Source: CAZGTQ01 sp964528575 (GTDB taxonomy: Bacteria; Planctomycetota; UBA1135; GCA-002686595). From it: DNA of 15,805 nt. Shown in pieces: positions 6,354 through 14,137 of the stretch; within the stretch, counting starts at the first letter, position 1, and each line of letters opens with the position of its first letter. Where the stretch lies: positions 1 to 15,805 of the forward strand of contig CAZGTQ010000476.1 in NCBI GenBank assembly GCA_964528575.1. The letters are read 5' to 3'. The notes under the pieces were generated by a model, which saw only the letters and a list, made by a program, of their open reading frames with translations, did no database searches and was not told the origin of the DNA. The position numbers were made by a program, and so were the translations under genes.

Positions 6354-7021
6354 TCCTGATCAACCTGCTCCCCGAAGAGTACCGCGCGCAGGCGCGCACT
6401 CCGTTCAAGGTGTTCGCGGCGGTTGCGCTGATCGTCGCGGTCGACGCGTCGCTGATCGCGTGGTGGGCTTGGCTCGCGTTCGGCGTCAGCGCCGAGGTCG
6501 AGTCGGAGCGCGTCGTGCGGCGCGACACGATGGACAGCCTCCAGGGCCAGGTGGAGTACCACAAGGCCCTCGAGCGCGAGAGTCGGCAGTACGAGTCGCG
6601 CGAGGCGACGCTCGCCGAGATCACGCAGAACCGAGTGTCGTGGACGCGCAAGGTCGACGAGCTGGTCGACGTGATCAACTTGGGCGGCGGCGGACAGAAG
6701 TATCTGATCTGGCTCGACGACCTGACGGTCACGCAGAAGATCGACGACCGCAAGGGCACGTTCGGCAGCCTCAAGGCCGCCGGACACTCGGGCTCGGGCA
6801 AGTTCGCGCAGGTCGCGAACTTCCTCGAGGACCTCGAGAACCCGGACGTGTCGCGCTTCATCGACGACTTCAACTCGCCGGCGCCGCCGGAGGGCAACCA
6901 GAGCAAGCGCGACGAGACGCTGAGCCCGTCGGAGTACTGGGACTTCCGCCTGGACGTGACGCTGCGTCCGCCGACCGACCGCGGCCGCGCCGACGCGAAC
7001 GGCAAGGAGCAGGCCCGATGA
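6350..7021 (+). CDS. pilN: Type IV pilus inner-membrane protein PilN
   Basis: PilN is a single-pass inner-membrane protein that links PilM to PilO. The product of 223 residues begins MILINLLPEEYR; the INLLP motif is the known PilM-binding signature and is intact. A hydrophobic segment at about 20-45 (VFAAVALIVAVDASLIAWWAW) is the transmembrane helix. A coiled-coil stretch follows (about 48-95), then a periplasmic ferredoxin-like fold region with a strand at YLIWLDDLTVT and a helix at FAQVANFLEDLENPDVSRFI. Its C-terminal strand region (YWDFRLDVTLRPP) ends with a hydrophilic tail. The start overlaps the pilM stop and the stop overlaps the pilO start, both as ATGA, so the three genes are co-translated. 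Confidence 0.92.
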   Translation: MILINLLPEEYRAQARTPFKVFAAVALIVAVDASLIAWWAWLAFGVSAEVESERVVRRDTMDSLQGQVEYHKALERESRQYESREATLAEITQNRVSWTRKVDELVDVINLGGGGQKYLIWLDDLTVTQKIDDRKGTFGSLKAAGHSGSGKFAQVANFLEDLENPDVSRFIDDFNSPAPPEGNQSKRDETLSPSEYWDFRLDVTLRPPTDRGRADANGKEQAR

Positions 7022-8412
7022 ACTCCAGGACGCGATGGATCCTGCTCGCCGTCGGCGGCGGCCTCTCGGCTCTCGGCATCGGCGGCGTGATCTTCATGAC
7101 CCAGGCCTCGATCCAGCGGTCGCGCGACGAGGTCGTCGCGCTCGACACGGAGATCGACGGGGCGCGCAAGCTGATCGCGAAGACCCCCGTGCTCGAGCGC
7201 GAGGTGATCCTCCAGCGCGAGACCGACGAGGTCGTCGCGGAGATCCTGCCCAACGACGAGGACATCAACAACCTGGTCCGCACGCTGCAGGGCTTCGAGG
7301 AGGAGTCGAGCGTGCAGATCTCGTCGCTGAAGCAGTCGAAGGTGCCGGACACGAAGAAGAGCGACTTCGACCTGGTCGCGTACACGCTGCAACTCGGCGC
7401 GGACGCGTTCCAGCTCCTGTCGTTCCTCGACCTCGTCGAGACGCACCCGCGCTTCATGACGGTGCCCGGCTTCAAGCTGCAGGCCGCGCGCCGTATGAAC
7501 GACGACGGCATGCCGCGCCACACCGTCCAGGTCGACGTCGAGACGTACGTCTACGAGCCGACCGCCGAGGCGGAGCGCGTCGACATCGAGGGCTACGAGC
7601 GCAAGCGCGAGCTCCTGTTGGGCGAGATCGCGGCCCGCCGCGACGAGCTCATGCTGCCCGCGTACGTCTACAAGGGCCCCCGCGGCCGCCGCGACCCGTG
7701 GGTGGACCCGCGCGTCCCGGTGATGGACGGCGACGACCCGGCGCTGACGATCGAGCAGCAGATCGCGCTCGTCGACGAGCTCCTCGGGCGCGTCGAGGCC
7801 GCGTACGGGCTCTGGGGCGAGGTGCAGGCCGCGCAGAGCATCATCGAAGAGATGAAGACGCGGTCCGAGCTCGCGAGCGAGATGGCCCGCCTCGAGGAGG
7901 AGATCCGGCGCGTCGAGGAGGAGGGACAGCTCCGCTTCGTCCCCTCCGAGAGGCGCTTCCAGAACGAGGTCGTCGCCGCGCTCGCGGACCTGCGCACCAA
8001 GGTGCAGCAGTCCGAAGGCGGGCTCGGCCCCAGCATCGAGGACCTGCGCGAGATCGTCCGGGGCATGAAGCGCCATCTCGCCGCGGGCGAGTACGACCAC
8101 GCGCTGTCCGCGTACGGCGACATCGAGGCGCGCCTCGAGCTCGCCGAGCGAGACCCCAACCGTAAGCCGGTGGTGGACGACATCCGCCGCTGGCGCCACG
8201 CGGCGACGGCGTTCCACGACTTCGACGCGTACGAGCTCGAGGTCGGCGGGGTGCTCGTCCACGAGGGCTTCGACCCGGTGGCGGTGATCAATGGCCGTTC
8301 GGTCGGGGAGGGCGAGATGCTCGACGACGAGCTCTTCGTCCGCGCCATCGACCGCAACCAGATCGAGTTCCTGTTCCGCGGCGTTGTCTTCCACAAGACC
8401 CTCATGCCGTAG
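7018..8412 (+). CDS. pilO: PilO-like protein with C-terminal PilP/GspB-like domain (probable PilO-PilP fusion)
   Basis: PilO pairs with PilN in the periplasm, and PilP normally connects this pair to the secretin. PilO usually has about 200 residues; this product has 464. Residues 7-28 form the transmembrane helix, 31-77 a coiled coil, and about 95-178 a PilO-type ferredoxin-like domain (FDLVAYTLQLGADAFQLLSF, then HTVQVDVETYVYEP). After a linker comes YVYKGPRGRRDPW (216-228), resembling the proline/arginine RDPF element of PilP. Residues ~242-390 are mainly charged helices, probably coiled coil. The last segment, 404-463, contains LEVGGVLVHEGFDPVAVINGRSV-like strands, then GEGEMLDDELFVRAID and IEFLFRGVVF, matching the beta domain of PilP, GspB and GspC proteins. 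No separate pilP gene exists between here and pilQ, which supports a fusion. The domain assignments are by eye; the PilO half is more secure than the PilP half. Confidence 0.8.
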   Translation: MNSRTRWILLAVGGGLSALGIGGVIFMTQASIQRSRDEVVALDTEIDGARKLIAKTPVLEREVILQRETDEVVAEILPNDEDINNLVRTLQGFEEESSVQISSLKQSKVPDTKKSDFDLVAYTLQLGADAFQLLSFLDLVETHPRFMTVPGFKLQAARRMNDDGMPRHTVQVDVETYVYEPTAEAERVDIEGYERKRELLLGEIAARRDELMLPAYVYKGPRGRRDPWVDPRVPVMDGDDPALTIEQQIALVDELLGRVEAAYGLWGEVQAAQSIIEEMKTRSELASEMARLEEEIRRVEEEGQLRFVPSERRFQNEVVAALADLRTKVQQSEGGLGPSIEDLREIVRGMKRHLAAGEYDHALSAYGDIEARLELAERDPNRKPVVDDIRRWRHAATAFHDFDAYELEVGGVLVHEGFDPVAVINGRSVGEGEMLDDELFVRAIDRNQIEFLFRGVVFHKTLMP

Positions 8413-8479
8413 CCGACCGAGCACACGGAGCACGAGCAGCATCTCCAGAAGTAGCCTGGGAGCAACAGGCGGGGACCCT

Positions 8480-10324
8480 ATGAGCTTTCGACGCATCGTG
8501 GCTGCCGCGGCGGCCTTTCTCACCTGCGTCTCTTTGACGCAAGGACAGTCCAACCCCGACGCGCGCGTCTCCATGCGCGTCGAAGGGCGCTCCTTGGCGG
8601 AGATCGTCGACTACCTGCGCGAGGAGTCGGGCGCCAACATCGTCGTGATGAAGGGCAAGGAAGAGCTCGTCTCGATGGAGCTCTCGGACGTGCTCTGGAC
8701 GGACGCGCTCGATCTCGCCGCGGAGCTCGCGGGCTGCGTGGTCGAGGAGCGCACCGCCGGCGTGCTCGTCGTCGACAAGCCTCCGCGCGTGACCTTCGTA
8801 TTCCAGAACGCGGAGATCCGCGAGGTGATCGACGCGATCTCGGCGATCAGCGGCGCGAACATCATCGTCGCGCCGGAGGTCGGCGGCTCGCTGTCGCTGC
8901 GCCTGACCGACGTCCCGTGGCGCGACGCGCTCGAGGTCGCGGTCAAGACGCTCGGCTTCACCGTCGTGGAGGAGAAGCGCGGCATCATGCGCGTCGTCGA
9001 TCCGCTGAGCCTGCAGGCCCAGATGGAGACGCGCAGCTATCAGCTCCGCTTCTTGCGTCCTCGCGGCGCCTACGTCCCGCGCCTCCAGTCCGAGTTCGTC
9101 CAGGGCGAGGTCAAGCCGCCGACGGGCGAGCTCAAGGACGACTTCCCCGTGATCGAGGCGCTGCGTCGCGCGCTGAGCGAGGGCGGCGAGCTCGACTACA
9201 TCCGCGCCCAGAACGTGCTCATCGTGCGCGACACGACGCAGGTGCACGCGGGGATCAAGGACATCATCGACCGCCTCGACGTCGAGCCGGCGCAGGTCTT
9301 CGTCGACGTGAAGTTCATCTCCACGACGAACGCCGACCTGCTCAACCTCGGCATCGACTACGGCGACGGCGGACCGCAGATCGGCTTCAGCGGTGGGCAG
9401 ATCCCGATCACGATCCCGTTCAACCTCGGCGGCGGCGGCTTCGAGGACAGCATCATCGCGCACCCGAACGAGACCGGTCCGTTCGCGGATCCGGCCCTCA
9501 ACGCGGGCGCGACGATCATCCCCGACACGATCTTCGGCGCGCTGAACTTCACGTCGCTCGCCGGCACGCTGCGCATGTTCCAGCGCGACACCAAGAGCCA
9601 GGTCGTGCAGGCGCCGAAGGTGCTCGCGCTCGACGGCCGCGAGGCGACGATCTTCGTCGGCGAGACGATCCGCTACGCCGAAGCGAAGACCGAGCAGGGC
9701 CAGGCCGGCGGTCTGTCCCTGTCGGTCACCGAAGCGGACAGCTCGCCGGTCGAGGTCGGCTTCCAGCTCTTGATCATCCCGCACATCATCCCCGGGACGA
9801 ACATGCTGACGATGGAGGTCATCCCGAAGGAGACCAGCCTCTCGGGCACGGGCGACACGAACCTTGCGCCTCCGGGCTTCGACGTGTTCACGATCGGCGC
9901 GTCCGGCCTCGAGGGCTCGATCGCGCTGCCGCGCAAGCGCTCGTCGACGATCGTCACGAGCATGAAGCTGCAGAGCGGCGAGACCGCGGTGATCGGCGGC
10001 CTGACGACCGACGTCCTGGTCGAGTCCGAGTCGCGCGTCCCGTACCTCTCGAGGATCCCGATCATCGGGCCGATGCTCTTCAAGTACGAGGACTCGACGA
10101 ACGAGCGCCGCAGCCTGATGGTCTTCCTGACGCCGACGATCGTGCGCTCGCAGGCGGACACCGATCGCCTCCTGCGCCAGGAGATCGAGCGGCGCCGGAT
10201 CGAATACGGCGAGCTGTACGAAGAGCTCGTGTTCGGGCCCGGAGGGCAGCTCCCGCCGCCGACGGGCGTCGAGTCCGATCTCGGCTCGATCCAGCCCTTC
10301 GTCGACGGCGGCTCGGACGAGTAG
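8480..10324 (+). CDS. pilQ: Outer-membrane secretin of type IV pilus (PilQ-like)
   Basis: Secretins form the outer-membrane channel through which the pilus passes. From the ATG at 8480 (GGGGA at 8471-8475 upstream) the protein has 614 residues. A signal peptide is clear (residues 1-22, basic start then AAAAAFLTCVSLTQG). Two repeated N-terminal STN/N0-like modules follow, ~30-97 and ~104-173, both with a VLWTDALDLA or VPWRDALEVA motif. An N1-type domain covers ~185-270. The secretin core runs ~370-556, with SQVVQAPKVLALDGREATIFVG and the hallmark VPYLSRIPIIGPMLF (520-534), then RRSLMVFLTPTIV. A charged tail of about 58 residues ends the protein. No AMIN domain and no lipobox can be seen. Context (pilM, pilN, pilO) favours PilQ over GspD. 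The upstream gap to pilO is 67 bases. Confidence 0.92.
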   Translation: MSFRRIVAAAAAFLTCVSLTQGQSNPDARVSMRVEGRSLAEIVDYLREESGANIVVMKGKEELVSMELSDVLWTDALDLAAELAGCVVEERTAGVLVVDKPPRVTFVFQNAEIREVIDAISAISGANIIVAPEVGGSLSLRLTDVPWRDALEVAVKTLGFTVVEEKRGIMRVVDPLSLQAQMETRSYQLRFLRPRGAYVPRLQSEFVQGEVKPPTGELKDDFPVIEALRRALSEGGELDYIRAQNVLIVRDTTQVHAGIKDIIDRLDVEPAQVFVDVKFISTTNADLLNLGIDYGDGGPQIGFSGGQIPITIPFNLGGGGFEDSIIAHPNETGPFADPALNAGATIIPDTIFGALNFTSLAGTLRMFQRDTKSQVVQAPKVLALDGREATIFVGETIRYAEAKTEQGQAGGLSLSVTEADSSPVEVGFQLLIIPHIIPGTNMLTMEVIPKETSLSGTGDTNLAPPGFDVFTIGASGLEGSIALPRKRSSTIVTSMKLQSGETAVIGGLTTDVLVESESRVPYLSRIPIIGPMLFKYEDSTNERRSLMVFLTPTIVRSQADTDRLLRQEIERRRIEYGELYEELVFGPGGQLPPPTGVESDLGSIQPFVDGGSDE

Positions 10325-10821
10325 TCCGGCGAGCGCCGCGCCGCCCTCCCGGCGTCCGCCACGCGGAGCCGGGGGGGCGGCGTGGCGCGCTCTCGTCGGC
10401 GCACAGGCTCCGGTTCGGAGCTGATCTGTACGGAACGGCGCGAAAATCGTGCCCCGACGATCGACTCGGGCACGCCGAAAGACGAGCATGGAAGGCGTCG
10501 CGGAGCGCGGCTCCGGGCGCTGCGAGGTGCGGCCCGACGGCCGCTCCGCTCGTTCCGTCCCGGCCGCACCGCGGGCCGGCCTGAACGCTCCAGGGCTCGA
10601 TCGGCGTCACTCGACGCGCGGTCGCGCCGCCCGCGAGCGATCTGGACGGGGCGTGTCGAGCGCGTCGCTCGAGCGCCCATGGCTCGAAACAACCTGGAAC
10701 AACGGTTTCGCCTGGGCGCCCCCGTAACGGCGGCGACGCGGAGCCGTGACCGCGGCCGCGGCTGTGCACCGCTCACGAGTCGGGTGCGCCCGGTTCGCTC
10801 TTTGTCGGAGAACGAGAGAAC
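10325..10821 (+). promoter_or_regulatory. pilQ-rne intergenic region: terminator then long leader
   Basis: These 497 bases contain no gene I can support; the open frames within it are short and have atypical composition. It starts with the pil operon hairpin (10333-10388). Further on there are three perfect stems: GCTCCG/CGGAGC at 10407-10421 with a 3-base loop, CGTGCCC/GGGCACG at 10448-10474, and GGTGCGGCC/GGCCGCACC at 10526-10570. A weaker CGAAAC/GTTTCG pairing lies near 10684-10709. A long structured 5' leader is known for rne in enterobacteria, where RNase E cleaves its own leader to limit its synthesis; the same could hold here by inference. I found no convincing -35/-10 or -24/-12 promoter. 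Confidence 0.45.
10333..10388 (+). terminator. Long hairpin after pilQ, probable operon terminator without U-tract
   Basis: The arms 10333-10353 and 10368-10388 pair over 21 positions with only two G-U pairs. The inner bases TCCGC (10355-10359) and GCGGA (10363-10367) extend the stem by 5 bp around a 3-base loop, with a single bulged G at 10354. The structure begins 9 bases after the pilQ stop. No T-run follows. It is the best candidate for the end of the pilMNOQ transcript. Confidence 0.75.
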
Positions 10822-13623
10822 ATGATCGACGACCCGAACGCGGGCGGCGCGCGCCGCCCGCAGGAGTCGCCGCAACCCGTCCGCTCCTTGTGGACCGATC
10901 CCCCGCAGCGGGCGGGGGAGCCGCTCGGCGATCCGCCGAACGACCGCCCGGCGCACGCGTCCGGCGCAGACGGCGGTCGAGCCGCCCGCTCCCCGGCCGA
11001 CGCTGGCTCGTTCGGCGCGGGCGTCGCGCCCGAAACGAGCCAGCGGACGAGCGAGGAGGCGGATGGAGGCGCGAGCGAGCGCCGCCGCTCGCGACGCGGC
11101 TCGCGCGGCGGTCGCCGGCGGCGCGGTCGCGACGGCGCGCCCAGCCCGCTCGACGATGTGCCCTCGGAGGCGCCCTCGGATGCGCGCGCGGCGAGCGCCG
11201 AGGTCGCGACGGAGCGCGCGCAGCCGAAGGCTCCGCTGCGCGCCGGCGCCGAGTCCGGCTCGAAGACCGCCGACGCGCCGGCGAAGCGCCGCTCGCGCTC
11301 GCGGCGCAAGAAGACCGGCGCGCGTGGCGCGGGCGACGGCGCGGGCGGCGCGAGCGACTGGGACGGCGCGGACGACGCGGACGACGCGGAGTCGTCCGGC
11401 GAGCGCGAGGGGGTGGCCGAGACGACCGCGGCGGCCGAGACGAAGACGGCGCGCCCGCGCCGGCGCGGCGGCCGGCGGCGCCGCAAGGCGGGCGCCGAGG
11501 GCGACGCGCAGACGGCGCGCGACGCGCGGGACGACGACGCCCGGGACGATGACGACGACGATGCCCGGGACGACGACGCCCGGGACGATGATGCCCGGGA
11601 TGAGCGCGACGAGGACGCGCGGAGGCCCGCGGAGCGCGAGAGCGCCGCGGAGAGCGAGGCCGAGCTCCGGCGCCGCAGGCGGCGCGGCTCGCGCGGCGGA
11701 CGCGGGCGCAAGAAGCGCTCGTCGACCGCGGTCGAGATCGAGTCGATCCCGGGCGAGGACGACGACCTGCCGGACCTGGCCGATCTGCCGGACGAGGCAG
11801 AGCTCGTCGAGGCCGGCGGGGGCGAGACCCGCGGCCGCCGCGAGCGCGGCAAGAAGGGCGAGCGCGACCGGGAGCGCAAGCGCAAGACGCGGCGTCGCGG
11901 GCGCGCGGACGAGGACGAGGACGACGACGACGAGCCGCGGCGCTTCGAGGAGGAGCGCACGCAGGTGATCCTCGTCAACGCGTCCGGCGCGCAGGAGACG
12001 CGCGTCGCCGTCGTCGATCGCGGGAAGATCGCCGACCTGCAGATGACGGTCGAGACGCACCGCTCGCTCGTCAACGGCATCTACCGCGGGCGCGTCGTCA
12101 ACATCGAGCCCGCGATCGGCGCGGCGTTCGTCGACTTCGGTCAGGGACGCAACGGCTTCTTGCACGCGTCGGACGTGATGGGCGTGTACGGCGAGAAGGG
12201 CTTCACGCTCGAGAAGCTCGTGCACGCGCGCGTCGACGTCGACGAGTGGGAGGACGCCGAGCGGCCCCAGATCCGCGCCGAGGTCGAGGACTCCGATACC
12301 GACGGCAAGGGCAAGGGCGGCCGCAAGGACGACAAGCGGCGCGCCCCGCGCGCGAGCCGCCGGACGCGCCAGCGCACGCCGATCACCGACCTGCTCAAGA
12401 AGGGTCAGCTCACCGTCGTCCAGATCACGAAGGACGCGATCGGGGACAAGGGCCCCACGCTGACGACGTACATCTCGATCCCGGGCCGCTACCTCGTGCT
12501 CATGCCGTCGCTCGCGCGCACCGGCGTCAGCCGCAAGATCGAGGACGAGAAGGAGCGCCGCCGGCTCAAGCGCATCCTGCAGGCGCTGCACGTGCCCGAT
12601 GGCATGGGCGTCATCGTGCGCACGGCGGGCATCGGCAAGACCAAGGACGAGCTCAAGCGCGACCTCGACTACCTGCTCGCGGCCTGGGACGACTTCTGCA
12701 AGTGGCTGCCGGTCGGCCGGCACCCCACCCCGCTCTACGAGGAGTCGGACGTCGCGATCCGCACGATGCGCGACCTGTTCACGAGTCGAACCGAGGCGGT
12801 CTACGTCGACGACGAGCGCGTGTACGAGCGCATGCGCAAGTTCACCGAGACGTTGATGCCGGAGAACGTCGAGCGCATCCATCTGCACACCGGGTCGCGT
12901 CCGCTCTTCCACACGCACTCGGTCGAGCAGGACTTCGAGCGCATCTTCGCGCGTCGCGTCGAGCTCCCCTCGGGCGGGTCGATCGTGTTCGACCAGACGG
13001 AGGCGCTCGTCGCGATCGACGTGAACTCGGGCCGCACGCGCGAAGAGGGCGCGGGCTTCGAGGAGATCGCGCTGAAGACGAACCTCGAGGCAGCCCCGGA
13101 GATCGCGCGCCAGATTCGCCTGCGCGACCTCGGCGGCATCATCGTCGTGGACTTCATCGACATGACGCGTCCGGCGAACCGCCGCGCCGTCGAGAAGAAG
13201 TTCCGCGACGCGCTCAACCAGGACCGCGCGCGCAGCAAGGTCGGCCGCATCTCCCAGTTCGGCCTGCTCGAGCTGACTCGCCAGCGCCTGGGCCCCGGCC
13301 TCTCGAAGCTGCTCTACGACACGTGCAGCACGTGCCGCGGCTCGGGCCGCGAGCGCACGTCCCAGTCGCGCGCGGAAGCGATCCTGCGCCGCCTCGGCTC
13401 CGCGCTCTCGCTCAAGGGCTTCACCAAGGTCGAGGTGCGCGCGCGTCCCGAGGTCATCGCCGACCTGGAGGCGAGCTGCAGGGCGCAGCTCGACGCGCTG
13501 CACCAGTCGACGGGCCGCGAGCTGATCCTGACCGAGGTCCCGGACCAGACGGAGGACAGCGTCCTGCGCTACCTACGCGCCGACGGCCGCGAGGTCCGCC
13601 CCGGCGGCCGCCGCAAGCGCTAG
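10822..13623 (+). CDS. rne: Ribonuclease E/G family endoribonuclease with long disordered N-terminus
   Basis: RNase E/G enzymes cut single-stranded AU-rich RNA in rRNA maturation and mRNA decay. The product has 933 residues. Residues 1-~375 are low complexity: arginine/glycine blocks (RRGSRGGRRRRGR at 91-103, RPRRRGGRRRRK at 211-222) alternate with acidic stretches (DDDDDD region 237-265). The catalytic half starts at ERTQVILVNASGAQETRVAVV (378-398). An S1 domain follows from NGIYRGRVVNIEPAIGAAFVDFG (418-440) to TLTTYISIPGRYLVLMP, interrupted by a basic insertion at about 473-520. The metal-binding catalytic aspartates are D733 (AIDVNSGR) and D777 (VVDFIDM). The zinc-link cysteines are C835 and C838. 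The C-terminal scaffold of enteric RNase E is absent. The disordered arm is at the N-terminus instead, as in actinobacterial RNase E. It lies upstream of rplU, a common arrangement. Start: ATG at 10822, with GGAG at 10807. Confidence 0.93.
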   Translation: MIDDPNAGGARRPQESPQPVRSLWTDPPQRAGEPLGDPPNDRPAHASGADGGRAARSPADAGSFGAGVAPETSQRTSEEADGGASERRRSRRGSRGGRRRRGRDGAPSPLDDVPSEAPSDARAASAEVATERAQPKAPLRAGAESGSKTADAPAKRRSRSRRKKTGARGAGDGAGGASDWDGADDADDAESSGEREGVAETTAAAETKTARPRRRGGRRRRKAGAEGDAQTARDARDDDARDDDDDDARDDDARDDDARDERDEDARRPAERESAAESEAELRRRRRRGSRGGRGRKKRSSTAVEIESIPGEDDDLPDLADLPDEAELVEAGGGETRGRRERGKKGERDRERKRKTRRRGRADEDEDDDDEPRRFEEERTQVILVNASGAQETRVAVVDRGKIADLQMTVETHRSLVNGIYRGRVVNIEPAIGAAFVDFGQGRNGFLHASDVMGVYGEKGFTLEKLVHARVDVDEWEDAERPQIRAEVEDSDTDGKGKGGRKDDKRRAPRASRRTRQRTPITDLLKKGQLTVVQITKDAIGDKGPTLTTYISIPGRYLVLMPSLARTGVSRKIEDEKERRRLKRILQALHVPDGMGVIVRTAGIGKTKDELKRDLDYLLAAWDDFCKWLPVGRHPTPLYEESDVAIRTMRDLFTSRTEAVYVDDERVYERMRKFTETLMPENVERIHLHTGSRPLFHTHSVEQDFERIFARRVELPSGGSIVFDQTEALVAIDVNSGRTREEGAGFEEIALKTNLEAAPEIARQIRLRDLGGIIVVDFIDMTRPANRRAVEKKFRDALNQDRARSKVGRISQFGLLELTRQRLGPGLSKLLYDTCSTCRGSGRERTSQSRAEAILRRLGSALSLKGFTKVEVRARPEVIADLEASCRAQLDALHQSTGRELILTEVPDQTEDSVLRYLRADGREVRPGGRRKR
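11527..11595 (+). repeat. Imperfect tandem repeat within rne (15- and 24-bp units)
   Basis: Four consecutive units begin with CGGGACGA and end with GCC: 11527-11541, 11542-11565 (extended by 9 bases), 11566-11580 and 11581-11595. They encode arginine followed by aspartates and an alanine (RDDDA, RDDDDDDA). All lengths are multiples of three, so the frame is kept. This looks like a slippage-prone repeat that may vary in copy number between strains. Confidence 0.8.
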
Positions 13624-13802
13624 CGCTCTCGACGTCGCAGCGCGTCCGTTTTCTGCTGGCCAGCCGGCGGCGGCGGACGCTAGGCTCCTCGCCCTTTCTC
13701 GGCGCCCGGCGGGAGGGATGCCACCGCCCGGGGCGACGCACCGGCCGCACTGCGGCTCGACCCCCGTTCCACGACGGAACGCAGACGACAGGAACGCTTC
13801 TC
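13624..13802 (+). promoter_or_regulatory. rplU leader with alternative pairings at the ribosome-binding site
   Basis: The 179 bases between rne and rplU include a perfect palindrome GCTGGCCAGC (13655-13664) and, close to rplU, a small competing structure. CGTTCC at 13765-13770 can pair with GGAACG at 13776-13781 (5-base loop) or with the identical GGAACG at 13791-13796. The second copy overlaps the only purine-rich ribosome-binding sequence, AGGAA at 13790-13794, before the GTG at 13803. One pairing would leave the site free and the other would hide it. Ribosomal protein L21 operons are known to have regulatory leaders in Bacillus relatives; whether this is a functional switch is inference. 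Confidence 0.4.
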
Positions 13803-14114
13803 GTGTACGCGATCATCTCGGACCGCGGTCGACAGACCGCCGTGCGCGAGGGCGACGTGCTCTCGCTCGACCTGGCCGACGCGGCGGCGGGGGACACGCT
13901 CACGTTCGACCAGGTGCTGCTCGTCTCGGACGAGGGCGAGGTCAAGGTCGGCAAGCCGACGCTGGCCGGCGCGAAGGTCACCGCCGAGGTGCTCGGCGAG
14001 GACAAGGGCGACAAGCTCGTCGTGTTTCGCTTCAAGCGGCGCAAGAACGTGCGGGTGAAGCGCGGCCACCGGCAGCGCTACACGCGGGTGCGGATCACCT
14101 CGATCGAGGCCTAG
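13803..14114 (+). CDS. rplU: 50S ribosomal protein L21
   Basis: L21 is a primary component of the large ribosomal subunit that binds 23S rRNA. From the GTG at 13803 the protein has 103 residues, the standard length. It begins MYAIISDRGRQTAVREGDVL, which matches the family's YAIIETGGKQ-type start, and contains the strands LTFDQVLLVSDEGEVKVGKP and the conserved basic tail KRRKNVRVKRGHRQRYTRVRI that contacts rRNA. The reading frame is open far upstream, but those residues do not resemble L21, and the GTG has AGGAA 8 bases before it. The order rne-rplU-rpmA-obg is widespread in bacteria. rpmA starts 23 bases downstream. Confidence 0.96.
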   Translation: MYAIISDRGRQTAVREGDVLSLDLADAAAGDTLTFDQVLLVSDEGEVKVGKPTLAGAKVTAEVLGEDKGDKLVVFRFKRRKNVRVKRGHRQRYTRVRITSIEA

Positions 14115-14137
14115 GAATCGACTAGAGAGACGACGCG

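Noticed and set aside
6091..8574. Minus-strand open frame of 827 codons opposite the pil genes
   Set aside because: It mirrors the codon pattern of pilM, pilN and pilO and shows no family signature or start signal.
10382..10825. Possible 147-codon gene between pilQ and rne
   Set aside because: The composition is arginine/serine rich without any motif, it overlaps the pil terminator hairpin and the rne start, and another frame is equally open.
9673..13503. A minus-strand open frame of 1276 codons opposite pilQ and rne
   Set aside because: It is a by-product of high GC and strong codon bias in the + strand genes. Its translation has no recognisable domain, and the opposite strand carries clear families over the same bases.
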